From the NCBI RefSeq assembly GCF_025515205.1, contig NZ_JAOPFX010000001.1, positions 620,001 to 684,000 of the forward strand: a stretch of 64,000 nt of DNA, read 5' to 3'. Below the pieces are notes generated by a model that saw nothing but the letters and a program-made list of their open reading frames with translations, was not told the origin of the DNA and did no database searches. This document shows positions 7,536 through 15,823 of the stretch, in pieces. Each line of letters opens with the position of its first letter. Position 1 is the stretch's first letter. A program made the position numbers and the translations under genes. Origin of the DNA: Microbacterium fluvii. GTDB lineage: Bacteria; Actinomycetota; Actinomycetes; Actinomycetales; Microbacteriaceae.

Positions 7536-7581
7536 GATCGCCCCCGGGCGTGGGCTTCGGCCCCGTTTCCCGGGGGCGATC
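7536..7581. terminator. Bidirectional hairpin terminator
   Basis: GATCGCCCCCGGG (7536-7548) pairs perfectly over 13 bp with CCCGGGGGCGATC (7569-7581). It lies between the converging CPBP-like gene and the GH5 gene and could end both. Neither side has a clear T-tract. Confidence 0.7.
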
Positions 7582-7612
7582 TTCGTGCGTGCGGCGGGGC
7601 GCCTGGCCCGCG

Positions 7613-9127
7613 TTACGACGCCTTCTTCGACGTGATCGTGAGTGCCGGCGAGGTGGGTGCCGAGGTCGCCGCCACCTGCAGACCCACGTTCACGGTCTGG
7701 CCCTTGGCCAATGTCGCGGCCCAGTCCGAGCCCGCGCAGGTGATGACGGCCTTGGCGACGCTGCAGGTCATGCCCCAGCTGTTCACGATGCCGGTCGCCT
7801 TCGCCGACGACCACGTCAGCGACCACGACTTCGCGCCCTGGGGTGCGGTCACCGCGACCTGCGCGACGTAGCCGTCGGCCCATGCGCTCTGGGTCTGCCA
7901 GGAGACCTTCACGCCGGCCGCGTTCGACGACGACGATGACGAGGTCGCCGATGGCGTGGGTGTCGGGGTCTTCGTGGCGGTGGGCGAGGGCACCGCCGTC
8001 GCGCCCGCGCCCAGCAGCGGCTTGAGCGCCGTCAGCTTGGCCGACTGCGCCGTCTTCCAGTCGTCTTTCAGCAGCCCACCCGTGTCGCCGCTGTTCGGGT
8101 TGAACGACCAGTAGGCGAAGCTCATCCCCTTCTTCTTGAGGTAGCTCACGATGGCCTTCAGCCACTTCTTGTCGCTGGAGGTCTCGTACTTCGTGCCGAA
8201 TTCTCCCAGGAGCACCGGGGCGATGCCCTGGGTCTGGATGTAGCCCCAGTTCTTCTCCCAGACCCCTGCGAGGTTGCTCGGATAGTTCGAGGCGCCGAAC
8301 CACGACTGCGCGTAGACGGTCGACGGATAGTCGTGCGGAGAGTAGACGACCTTGTTCTTGACCTTCAGGGTGACCGGCTTGGTCTTCACCCCGCGCAGCC
8401 CTCCGCCCCACCACGTCGAGGTGCCGTCCTGCTCCCGCTCGACCCCCTCGACGATGATCAGCACCTTCGGGTTGACCGTGTGGATCGCGTTGCCGGCCCG
8501 GATGGCCGCGGCCCGCCAGTCGCGCTTACTGTCGCCGCAGCCCCAGCACGCCTGCCCGTGCGGCTCGTTGTGCAGGTCGAAGCCGATGACATTCGACTGG
8601 GACTTGTAGCGCGCAGCCAGCATCTTCCAGTCGGCGATCCAGGTCTTCTCGCTGTACCGCGCCGTGTACCAGAGTTCGGACTGCGAGCCCGAGTCGGGGC
8701 GGTGGCGGTCGAGGATGACGTTCAAGCCGTACGCCTCGGCGCGGGCGATGACGGTGTCCATGAGCTTCAGCGGGGTGAGCGAGACGAGCTTCGGGTTCAC
8801 CTGCGCGCTGATCGACGACGTCGTCTTCTGGTCGAGGCACTCGTTCGAGTACGGCAGCCGGATCGTGTTGAACCCCCACCCGGCGATCTTCTTCAGGCCC
8901 GCGTCGAGCGAGATCGACCACAGTCCGTGCGGGGCGCAGTTCGACGTCTCCATGCCGAACCAGGCGGTCGCCTTGATCGTGTAGGTCGAGCCGGATGCCG
9001 TCACCACCCGTGCCCCCTTCGTCGAGAGCCACCCGGGGGTGTCCGCCTGCGCGGGGGCGGCGGCAGCGAGGGAGATGCCCAGCACGAGTGCGACGGCGAC
9101 GAGCGCCGACAGCATCCGCCTCATCAT
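7613..9127 (-). CDS. Secreted GH5 glycoside hydrolase with CBM2-like domain
   Basis: 504 residues. A Sec signal peptide (residues 1-28, ending APAQA) is followed by a GH5 cellulase-type barrel at about residues 30-370. The acid/base is Glu188 in GFDLHNEPHG and the nucleophile Glu309 in LLGEFGT. A Thr/Pro/Ser linker (TPTPTPSATSSSSSS) joins a C-terminal domain of about 100 residues resembling CBM2 (VKVSWQTQSAWADGYVAQV, paired cysteines). It probably cleaves beta-1,4-glucan or a related plant polysaccharide outside the cell. ATG 9127 is used; a GTG at 9136 would overlap the upstream stop as GTGA and is a good alternative, implying translational coupling to the metallopeptidase. Confidence 0.88.
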   Translation of the reverse strand: MMRRMLSALVAVALVLGISLAAAAPAQADTPGWLSTKGARVVTASGSTYTIKATAWFGMETSNCAPHGLWSISLDAGLKKIAGWGFNTIRLPYSNECLDQKTTSSISAQVNPKLVSLTPLKLMDTVIARAEAYGLNVILDRHRPDSGSQSELWYTARYSEKTWIADWKMLAARYKSQSNVIGFDLHNEPHGQACWGCGDSKRDWRAAAIRAGNAIHTVNPKVLIIVEGVEREQDGTSTWWGGGLRGVKTKPVTLKVKNKVVYSPHDYPSTVYAQSWFGASNYPSNLAGVWEKNWGYIQTQGIAPVLLGEFGTKYETSSDKKWLKAIVSYLKKKGMSFAYWSFNPNSGDTGGLLKDDWKTAQSAKLTALKPLLGAGATAVPSPTATKTPTPTPSATSSSSSSNAAGVKVSWQTQSAWADGYVAQVAVTAPQGAKSWSLTWSSAKATGIVNSWGMTCSVAKAVITCAGSDWAATLAKGQTVNVGLQVAATSAPTSPALTITSKKAS

Positions 9128-9132
9128 GGTGC

Positions 9133-11205
9133 TCACTTCACACGGCTCGTCGAGGTCGAGACCTTCGATGCCGTCGTGTACCCGGCCTTCTTTCCGGTGA
9201 CCTTCACCTTCACCGTCTTCCCCTTGTCGGAGCTGCGCAGCGTGAAGGTCGACTTCGTCGCCTTCGACACGGCCTTGCCGCCGACGTACCACTGGTAGGT
9301 GAAGGTCGTGCCGCTGGTCCAGGCGCCGGGCTTGGCGGTGAGCTTCTTGCCGACCTTGACGGTGCCCGAGATCTTGGGCGTCGCCTTCTTCAGCGTGGAG
9401 GCCTTGGCGACCTTGGCGGTCGCCTTCGAGGTCGTCGAGGCTGTCGTGAAGCCGGCTCTCTTGCCGGTGACCTTCACCGTCACGGTCTTGCCCGCGTGGG
9501 AGGCGGTCGGGGTGAAGGTCGATTTGGTCGCCCCTGAGACGGCGGTGCCGCCCACGTACCAGCGGTACGACAGGGCTGTCCCGATGCTCCAGGTGCCGGG
9601 CTTCGCGGTGAGCTTCAGGCCGACCTTCGCGGTGCCCGAGACGGTGGGCGTCGCGGTGGTGAGGGTGCGGGAGCGCTCGTCGAAGCTGACGTCGACCACG
9701 GCGGCGTCTCCGTCGGTCGAGACGACCTCGATGCGGGCACCCGGCAGAGTGCTCTCCTGTGAGGTGAAGACCTCGCCGGCCGCGTACGAGAGCCGTCCGT
9801 TCTCGCTGTTGCGCAGCACGGTCGACGCCGCGCCGGCGCAGCTGGCCGCGCCAGGGACGCACCGCACGAGCTTGAGCACGCGCACGCCGGGGGAGTAGGT
9901 CGCCACATACGGGCTGATCGTCGTGTAGAACGACGCGGCATCGCGCCCCGTGCCGGAGCGGTACTCGACATAGAGGTGCGCGCCGGTGCCCTGATCGACG
10001 ACGTCGAGTCCGCGCAGCCCCGAGTCGGCGCTTGCGCGCTGCAGCGTGAATCGCTGCGTGCTCCCGGCAGCCGCCGTCACCGTGATCAGCGACGGGTCGG
10101 CGCCGGTGAGGGTGAGCGCCCCGAGGTTCGCCTTCTGCGACACGTTCAGGGCCCCGACGTTGCGCGTGTTGGTGAAGAGGCCGTTGTTGTAGCTGATGCC
10201 GCCGCCCATGACGTCGTAGAAGTCGTAGTACTCGCGCTGCGTGCAGCCCGTGCCGTCGATCGTCGGCAGGGGGCATTCGGTGACGTTCGAGTGACCGAGG
10301 CCCAGGTTGTGGCCGAACTCGTGGAAGAGCACGAGATCCCAGTCGAGCGGGTCGGCGGCGACCGACGACCAGGTCACGCCGCCGGCGTGCACGGAGCCCA
10401 CCGTCCCGAGACCCGAGCCCACCGTGCAGACGCTGTCGGGCACGAGCACGACGAGGTGGGCTGCGTGTCCTCCTGCCCAGTAGTACGAGTCGGGGTCTTC
10501 GCTCGGCCCCGTGCGATCGAAGCCTGCCTCTCCCGCGGCGTAGATCCAGGTGGTGTCGGGATCGCACAGGCCCGCGGCCTTCGACATCGTGGCGTACTTC
10601 ACGTCGGACGCGCGGGTCACCTGGGCGATCTGTCCGTCTGACTGGGACGACCAGTACTCGCTGAGCCGGGCGATCGCGGCGTCGATCGCGGATGCTGTCG
10701 GCACCGCCGATCCCGCCGGTGCGAGGTACATGACGTCCACCGTGTGCGCGGCGGCAGCGGCCGCCGCCTGCACGGTCGGCGTCAGCTCCGCCTCGACCAC
10801 CTCGAGCGGGGTGTCGAGCGCCTCGCTCGCCTCGGCGACGACCGAGCCCAGCGCGGCCTCATCGGGGTCGCCGTCGATCGCCTGGGCGATGGCGTCGGTG
10901 ACTTCGACCACGCCCTCGAACCTGTCGCCCGAGACGGCATGCTGCACCGGCTCGCCGACCAGCTCCACCCGGGTGCCGTCGTCGGTGACCAGCACGACGG
11001 TGTCGCCTGTCGGAGTCCCGGTGTCGGCGTGACCGAGCCCTGTCTCATCCGGCAGCACCTGCAGCACGCCCTCGAGGGCGGTCTCGGAGGGCAGATCGGG
11101 AGTCGCGGCAGTCGCCGAGGGCGCGACGAACGACGAGAGGGCGAGCGCGATGGCGGCGGCCCACGCAGCGGGGCGGGCGAGACGGGGGGTCACGAGTGAC
11201 AGCAT
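9133..11205 (-). CDS. Secreted zinc metallopeptidase with tandem surface domains
   Basis: 690 residues. A signal peptide (MLSLVTPRLARPAAWAAAIA, ending PSATAA) precedes a pro-like region and a zincin domain. His295 begins HEFGHNLGLGH, the extended HEXXHXXGXXH zinc motif, and a downstream YDVMGG provides the Met-turn, as in metzincins (M11/M12-like). Residues from about 518 hold two homologous domains of 80-90 residues, each with KVGxKLTAKPGxW, YxWYVGG and GKTVxVKVTGK, a fold common in actinobacterial exported proteins. ATG 11205 gives the best signal peptide; no strong ribosome site is seen. It sits directly before the GH5 gene with touching ends, so both are probably one exported-enzyme operon. 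Confidence 0.85.
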   Translation of the reverse strand: MLSLVTPRLARPAAWAAAIALALSSFVAPSATAATPDLPSETALEGVLQVLPDETGLGHADTGTPTGDTVVLVTDDGTRVELVGEPVQHAVSGDRFEGVVEVTDAIAQAIDGDPDEAALGSVVAEASEALDTPLEVVEAELTPTVQAAAAAAAHTVDVMYLAPAGSAVPTASAIDAAIARLSEYWSSQSDGQIAQVTRASDVKYATMSKAAGLCDPDTTWIYAAGEAGFDRTGPSEDPDSYYWAGGHAAHLVVLVPDSVCTVGSGLGTVGSVHAGGVTWSSVAADPLDWDLVLFHEFGHNLGLGHSNVTECPLPTIDGTGCTQREYYDFYDVMGGGISYNNGLFTNTRNVGALNVSQKANLGALTLTGADPSLITVTAAAGSTQRFTLQRASADSGLRGLDVVDQGTGAHLYVEYRSGTGRDAASFYTTISPYVATYSPGVRVLKLVRCVPGAASCAGAASTVLRNSENGRLSYAAGEVFTSQESTLPGARIEVVSTDGDAAVVDVSFDERSRTLTTATPTVSGTAKVGLKLTAKPGTWSIGTALSYRWYVGGTAVSGATKSTFTPTASHAGKTVTVKVTGKRAGFTTASTTSKATAKVAKASTLKKATPKISGTVKVGKKLTAKPGAWTSGTTFTYQWYVGGKAVSKATKSTFTLRSSDKGKTVKVKVTGKKAGYTTASKVSTSTSRVK

Positions 11206-11276
11206 GGCGTATCTGAGCGTCTGCTGCGCGCACGGCGTGCGGTGGCACCCTATCCGCGAGAGCGGTCGGCACCGCC

Positions 11277-12035
11277 TCAACGCATGATGATCGAGCCCCA
11301 GCCCTTCTCCACGCTCTTCCCGTCGATCTGCGCGCCGTCGTAGATCACGACGTTGCCCGCTTCGGATTCGACGACGTTCCCGAGGACAGCCCCGTACTCG
11401 TAGACGAGCACGTCGCCGTCCGATGTCTCCCGCACGTTCCCTTCCACGAGGCCGCGGACGAGGATCGATCCCGCGCCGTACTCGACGACGCTTCCGACTT
11501 CGGCGCTGCGCTCGAGGATCACGCCCCCGGCGTCGAAGTCCTTCACCGCGCCCGGAACCTCGCCGTAGATGCGGATCCTGCCGGAGAAGGCGCCGGAGCG
11601 ATCGTGCGACTCGGTGACACTGCCGGCGTACCCGCGGACGATGACGTCGCCGGCGAGCTTCTCGGCGACGTGGCCCATGACCCGGCCGCTGATGGAGACG
11701 TTTCCGTCACCCGCGTCGGCGACCGAGCCGAAGACCGTGCCGTCCGTGCCGATGAGGACACCGCCGGTTCCGTATTTGCGGACGTCGCCGGAGACCGTCC
11801 CGAATACCCTCACGGATCCGTTCTGGACGATGAGGTCGCCGTTGATCCTCGCCGAACTGGGGACGATGGCGGTGCCGTCTCTGACGATCAGGTCGCCTTG
11901 GATGACGCCGTGGGTCGGCACCCGGTAATCGCCGGTGCGGATGGTGGGTTGGCTATCCGCGGCGTACGCGGAGACGGGCGCGGCGACGATCATGACCGCA
12001 GCAGCGGCGATCGCGAAGAAGCGTGCGGCTCTCAT
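11277..12035 (-). CDS. Exported bactofilin-like beta-helix protein
   Basis: 252 residues. The signal peptide MRAARFFAIAAAAVMIVAAP is cleaved near AYA|AD. The rest is a string of about ten imperfect repeats of the form GDVxVxxGAxVxGxV, for example GVIQGDLIVRDGT, ARINGDLIVQNGS and GSVVEYGAGSILVRG, as in bactofilin/polymer-forming right-handed beta-helices. Bactofilins are normally cytoplasmic; export of such a fold is unusual. No membrane anchor or LPxTG follows. An AAAGG site precedes the ATG. It lies 71 bp upstream of the metallopeptidase on the same strand. Function unknown. Confidence 0.7.
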   Translation of the reverse strand: MRAARFFAIAAAAVMIVAAPVSAYAADSQPTIRTGDYRVPTHGVIQGDLIVRDGTAIVPSSARINGDLIVQNGSVRVFGTVSGDVRKYGTGGVLIGTDGTVFGSVADAGDGNVSISGRVMGHVAEKLAGDVIVRGYAGSVTESHDRSGAFSGRIRIYGEVPGAVKDFDAGGVILERSAEVGSVVEYGAGSILVRGLVEGNVRETSDGDVLVYEYGAVLGNVVESEAGNVVIYDGAQIDGKSVEKGWGSIIMR

Positions 12036-12119
12036 GGGGCTCAGCCTTTCGTCGGTGAAGGGACTGCTCGTGACCTATGTCTACCTCATCGACGGCGGCA
12101 CCCGGAGAACGGGCCAGGG

Positions 12120-12135
12120 CCGACCCGAAGGTCGG
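12120..12135 (-). terminator. Possible terminator after tRNA-Arg
   Basis: CCGACC-CGAA-GGTCGG forms a 6-bp stem with a stable tetraloop (7 bp counting the flanking G-C), 28 nt beyond the tRNA 3' end on the minus strand. There is no T-tract. Confidence 0.35.
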
Positions 12136-12163
12136 CGCCGGCCTGTTCCTCGTGCACGCGCTG

Positions 12164-12236
12164 TGCCCCCGACAGGAATCGAACCTGCGACCTTTGGTAC
12201 CGGAAACCAACGCTCTATCCCCTGAGCTACGGAGGC
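12164..12236 (-). tRNA. tRNA-Arg (anticodon CCG)
   Basis: This is a 73-nt cloverleaf read on the minus strand. The acceptor arm GCCTCCG pairs with CGGGGGC, the discriminator is A, the T arm contains GGTTCGAATCC, and the anticodon stem TTGGT/ACCAA encloses TTCCGGT with anticodon CCG, reading CGG. The 3' CCA is not encoded. CGG is a well-used Arg codon in this GC-rich genome. Confidence 0.95.
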
Positions 12237-12372
12237 GTACCGATCGAGGGTATCACCGCTCGCACCCCGGATCCGACGCCGACCACAGCGCGGCGGGCCC
12301 CGCATCGGCGTGGCGCTGGAGGCCCTGCACAACCGCTTCGGCGCAGCGTCGGCGGCGTGCGAGGATACTGCG

Positions 12373-13197
12373 GTGCAGCGCATCGTGACCGCCGAACTCG
12401 ACCTCGAACTGGGGGCGTCCGTCGACCTCATCTTCCAGATCGCCGCGGCCCAGCATGTGCCCATGACGGCGGAGTCGCTGACCTTCACGCAGGGCGACCG
12501 CGTGTACACCCCGACCGAGATCGTCGACCAGTCCGGCACCCGCCTGCACCGCCTCACGGGTGAGGCCGGCACGCTGCAGATGCGCTACGAGGCGACCGTC
12601 GACGGACTCGCCCCCGCCAGCCGCACGAGCGACCTCGAGGCCATCACCTACCTGCGTCCCAGCCGCTACTGCCAGTCCGACGAGGTGTTCAGCCAGGCCC
12701 GCCGGCAGTTCAAGGGGCTGCACGGGGTCGACCTCATCCAGGCGGTCTCCGACTTCGTCGCGGCGAGCACGACCTACACCCCGGGGCTCAGCCAGGGCAC
12801 CGACAGCGCCGTGACGACCCTCATGACGGGCCAGGGCGTCTGCCGCGACTACGCGCACGTCGTGATCGCGCTGCTGAGGGCCATGGACATGCCCGCCCGT
12901 TACGCGGCCTGCTACGCCCCCGGTCTTCGACCGATGGACTTCCACGCCGTCGCCGAGGCCTACTTCGACGGGGCCTGGTACGTCATCGACGCGACGCGCC
13001 TGGCCGACCGCCGCTCGCTCGTGCGCATCGCGACCGGGAGGGATGCCGCCGACTGCGCGTTCCTCAGCTACCACGGCGGGTACGTGGGCCTTCAGCACAT
13101 GCGCGTGGACGCATGGACCGTGCCGGATGCCGCGGCCGACCTCGAGGCCGCTGCGCCCCTCGAAGACGACCCGACCCTGCTCGTGCAGATCGCCTGA
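12373..13197 (+). CDS. Transglutaminase-like protein
   Basis: 274 residues. The N-terminal half is a beta-rich domain beginning VQRIVTAELDLELGAS, typical of bacterial transglutaminase-core proteins. The core has the full triad: Cys157 in GVCRDYAHV, His191 in DFHAVAEAYFDG and Asp206 in YVIDAT. There is no signal peptide, so it is a cytoplasmic protease- or amidase-like enzyme of unknown substrate. GTG 12373 was chosen because GAGGA lies 7 nt upstream and because family similarity starts here; a longer frame starts at 12310. It is transcribed toward argS. Confidence 0.88.
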   Translation: MQRIVTAELDLELGASVDLIFQIAAAQHVPMTAESLTFTQGDRVYTPTEIVDQSGTRLHRLTGEAGTLQMRYEATVDGLAPASRTSDLEAITYLRPSRYCQSDEVFSQARRQFKGLHGVDLIQAVSDFVAASTTYTPGLSQGTDSAVTTLMTGQGVCRDYAHVVIALLRAMDMPARYAACYAPGLRPMDFHAVAEAYFDGAWYVIDATRLADRRSLVRIATGRDAADCAFLSYHGGYVGLQHMRVDAWTVPDAAADLEAAAPLEDDPTLLVQIA

Positions 13198-13226
13198 GCA
13201 CGCAGGGCGGGCGCAGGCTCCGCAAC

Positions 13227-13232
13227 TAGACT
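13227..13232 (+). promoter_or_regulatory. Promoter -10 box of argS
   Basis: TAGACT lies 9 nt before the argS ATG, predicting a 5' leader of only 2-3 nt. No ribosome site is present. The same TAG(A/G)CT box precedes prmC, sua5, dxr and lysA in this window. Confidence 0.5.
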
Positions 13233-13241
13233 TGACGGGCT

Positions 13242-14909
13242 ATGGATCCAGAAGCCCTCTCCCTCGCCCTGCTCGACGTCGTCACACCTCTGGCCGAGGC
13301 CCGACGAGCCGGCTCCACGGCAGGGCTCACGGCATCCGATCTGCCGCTCGAGCGCCCCAAGAACCGCGACCACGGCGATTGGGCCTCCAACGCAGCCCTC
13401 AAGCTCGCCAAGGCGGTCGGCGCGAACCCCCGGGAGTTCGCCGCCGAGATCGCCGCGGGCCTCGAGCAGGTCGACGGCGTCGCGAGCGTCGAGGTCGCAG
13501 GTCCCGGCTTCATCAACATCCGCCTGGACGCCGCCGCCGCGGGCGCTCTGGCGAAGTCCATCGTCGATTCGGGAGCGGCCTTCGGCTCCAACGAGTCGCA
13601 GCGCGGCAACACGATCAACCTCGAGTTCGTCAGCGCGAACCCCACCGGCCCGATGCACATCGGCCACACGCGGTGGGCGGCCCTGGGCGACGCGATGGCG
13701 CGCCTGCTGCTGGCCAGCGGCGCCACGCTCGTGCGCGAGTTCTATGTCAACGACGCCGGCGCGCAGATGGACCGCTTCGGCCGTTCGGTGCTCGCCGCCG
13801 TCAAGGGCGAGCCGACGCCGGAAGACGGGTACCCGGGCTCGTACATCGACGATCTCGCGCAGCGCGTGACGGCCGCCGTGCCCGACCTGCTCCACAAGAC
13901 CGCCGACGAGCAGCTCGTCATCGCCCGCGACCGCGCCTACGAGCTGCAGCTGGGGGACCTTCAGGCGTCGCTGGAGAAGTTCAACGTGCACTTCGATGTG
14001 TTCTTCAGCGAGCGTGTGCTGCACGCGCGGGGGGAGCACGACGAGCCGAGCCTTGTCGACGAAGCCGTCGAGCGCCTGCGCGAGCAGGGGCACGTCTTCG
14101 ACGACGAGGGCGCCGTGTGGGTGCGCACCACCGACTTCGGCGATGACAAAGACCGTGTCATCCGCCGCTCCAACGGCGAGTACACCTACTTCGCCGCCGA
14201 CGCCGCCTACTACCTCAACAAGGGCGACCGCGGCTTCGCGCACAAGATCTACCTGCTCGGCGCCGACCACCACGGCTACGTGCATCGCCTCAAGGCGCTC
14301 GCCGGTGCCGCCGGCGACGATCCGGAGAAGGACATCGAGGTGCTGATCGGCCAGCTCGTGTCGGTCAACGGCGCACGGCTGAGCAAGCGCGCCGGCAACA
14401 TCATCGAGCTCGACGACCTGCGCGACTGGATCGGCACCGATGCGCTGCGCTACTCGCTCGCGCGCTACCCCGCCGACTCGCCGCTGACCCTCGATCCCGA
14501 GATCCTGCGCAAGCGCACCAACGACAACCCCGTCTTCTATGTGCAGTACGCGCACGCGCGCACGCACAACGTGGCCCGCAACGCCGCCCAGTCGGGGGTC
14601 GACCGCAGCGCGTTCGCCCCCGAGCTGCTCACCCACGAGACCGAGTCGGCGCTGCTGGGGGCGCTGCAGGAGTTCCCGCGCACCGTGGCCTTCGCCGCGG
14701 AGGTGCGCGAGCCCCACCGCGTCGCGCGCTACCTCGAAGAGCTCGCGGGCCTCTACCACCGCTGGTACGACAACTGCCGCGTCATCCCGCTCGGCGACGA
14801 GCCGGTCGAAGACCTGCACCGCACGCGGCTGTGGCTCAACGACGCCACGGGCCAGGTGCTGCGCAACGGCCTGGACCTGCTGGGCGTGAGCGCACCGGAG
14901 CGGATGTAG
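13242..14909 (+). CDS. argS: Arginyl-tRNA synthetase
   Basis: 555 residues, class I synthetase charging tRNA-Arg with arginine. The N-terminal Add-1 domain is followed by the catalytic Rossmann fold with the HIGH motif ([14 protein letters not shown]) and the class signature LSKRAGNII in place of KMSKS. The C-terminal DALR anticodon-binding domain carries [10 protein letters not shown] and ends [17 protein letters not shown]-like ([11 protein letters not shown]). Length and domain order are normal. It lies just upstream of the lysine/threonine genes, a conserved actinobacterial arrangement. Confidence 0.97.
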   Translation: MDPEALSLALLDVVTPLAEARRAGSTAGLTASDLPLERPKNRDHGDWASNAALKLAKAVGANPREFAAEIAAGLEQVDGVASVEVAGPGFINIRLDAAAAGALAKSIVDSGAAFGSNESQRGNTINLEFVSANPTGPMHIGHTRWAALGDAMARLLLASGATLVREFYVNDAGAQMDRFGRSVLAAVKGEPTPEDGYPGSYIDDLAQRVTAAVPDLLHKTADEQLVIARDRAYELQLGDLQASLEKFNVHFDVFFSERVLHARGEHDEPSLVDEAVERLREQGHVFDDEGAVWVRTTDFGDDKDRVIRRSNGEYTYFAADAAYYLNKGDRGFAHKIYLLGADHHGYVHRLKALAGAAGDDPEKDIEVLIGQLVSVNGARLSKRAGNIIELDDLRDWIGTDALRYSLARYPADSPLTLDPEILRKRTNDNPVFYVQYAHARTHNVARNAAQSGVDRSAFAPELLTHETESALLGALQEFPRTVAFAAEVREPHRVARYLEELAGLYHRWYDNCRVIPLGDEPVEDLHRTRLWLNDATGQVLRNGLDLLGVSAPERM

Positions 14910-14911
14910 CG

Positions 14912-15676
14912 ATGAGCGCGCCCACTCGCCGTCGTCGCGTCTGGCCGTGGCTGGTGGGCGTCGCGATCGTCGCGGTGCTGGCCGTCGTCGCGTGGTTCGT
15001 CGGCGAGGCGATCGCCCGCGACCTCGTCACCCGCACGATCCGCGAGACGGTCGTCACCGAGCTCTCGCTGCCCGCCGACCAGCAGATCGATGTGGGCGTG
15101 GAGGGCAGCGTGCTCCCTCAGCTGATCGGCGGCACGCTGACCGAGGTGCACATCGCCTCCGACGACGTCACGCTCGACGGGCTTACCGGCGATGTGAGCG
15201 TGTCGCTGACCGACGTGCCGGTGCGCGGGGGCGAGATCGGCGCCGGCAGCGCCACCATCGCCCTGGACGAGACCCAGGTGCGTCAGCTCATGTCGCGCGT
15301 CGACGGGTTCCCGGCTGAGAGCCTCGGGCTCGCCGCACCCGACGTGACCTTCTCGACCGAGCTCAGCCCCTTCGGTCTCAGCATTCCGGTCGGCGTCGCC
15401 GTGACCCCGAGCGCCGACGCCGGTGACATCGTGCTCACGCCCGCATCGCTCGAGCTCGGCGGTGCCGAGATCAGCGCCGACGATCTGCGCGGTCGCTTCG
15501 GGGCGCTCGCCGACGCGGTGCTGCGTGATTGGACCGTCTGCATCGCCGAGTACCTGCCGGCGGGCGCCACCCTCACCTCGGTCGAGGTCTCGGGCGATGC
15601 GCTCGTGGCGGGGTTCGATCTGGCCGGCGGCATCGCGGTCGACCCCGACCTGCAGCAGCCAGGAACCTGCGCCTGA
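14912..15676 (+). CDS. DUF2993 (LmeA-like) membrane-anchored protein
   Basis: 254 residues. A basic start (MSAPTRRRRVWPW) and one N-terminal membrane helix (LVGVAIVAVLAVVAWFVG) precede an exported DUF2993 domain: ELSLPADQQIDVGVEGSVLP, QLIGGTLTEVHIASDDVTL and repeated LTDVPV/LDETQV segments. Mycobacterial LmeA, of this family, is a phosphoinositide-binding protein linked to lipomannan maturation; whether that function holds here is unknown. ATG 14912 lies 2 nt after the argS stop, so translation is probably coupled; GGAG sits about 11 nt upstream within argS. Confidence 0.82.
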   Translation: MSAPTRRRRVWPWLVGVAIVAVLAVVAWFVGEAIARDLVTRTIRETVVTELSLPADQQIDVGVEGSVLPQLIGGTLTEVHIASDDVTLDGLTGDVSVSLTDVPVRGGEIGAGSATIALDETQVRQLMSRVDGFPAESLGLAAPDVTFSTELSPFGLSIPVGVAVTPSADAGDIVLTPASLELGGAEISADDLRGRFGALADAVLRDWTVCIAEYLPAGATLTSVEVSGDALVAGFDLAGGIAVDPDLQQPGTCA

Positions 15677-15716
15677 ACGGGCCGTCATGCAGCCGAGCAC
15701 TCTCGGCGGTGTGCCC

Positions 15717-15722
15717 TAGACT
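15717..15722 (+). promoter_or_regulatory. Promoter -10 box and structured leader before lysA
   Basis: TAGACT at 15717-15722 predicts a start near 15729 and a 95-nt leader before the lysA GTG. The leader can close a GGCGCG/CGCGCC helix around a GC-rich interior and has no obvious ribosome site or Thr/Lys-rich leader peptide. Confidence 0.4.
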
Positions 15723-15823
15723 GCCAGTACTGCCCGGCGCGTGGGTCCACCGGTCGCGGCAGGCGCTTCGCCGGGGGCTCGTCCCGCGGCAGCGCGCCGA
15801 AGCATCCACCGATTGGCTCTCTC

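Noticed and set aside
7452-7871. Plus-strand ORF after the CPBP-like gene
   Set aside because: It runs antisense into the end of the GH5 gene, crosses the terminator hairpin and encodes no recognisable protein.
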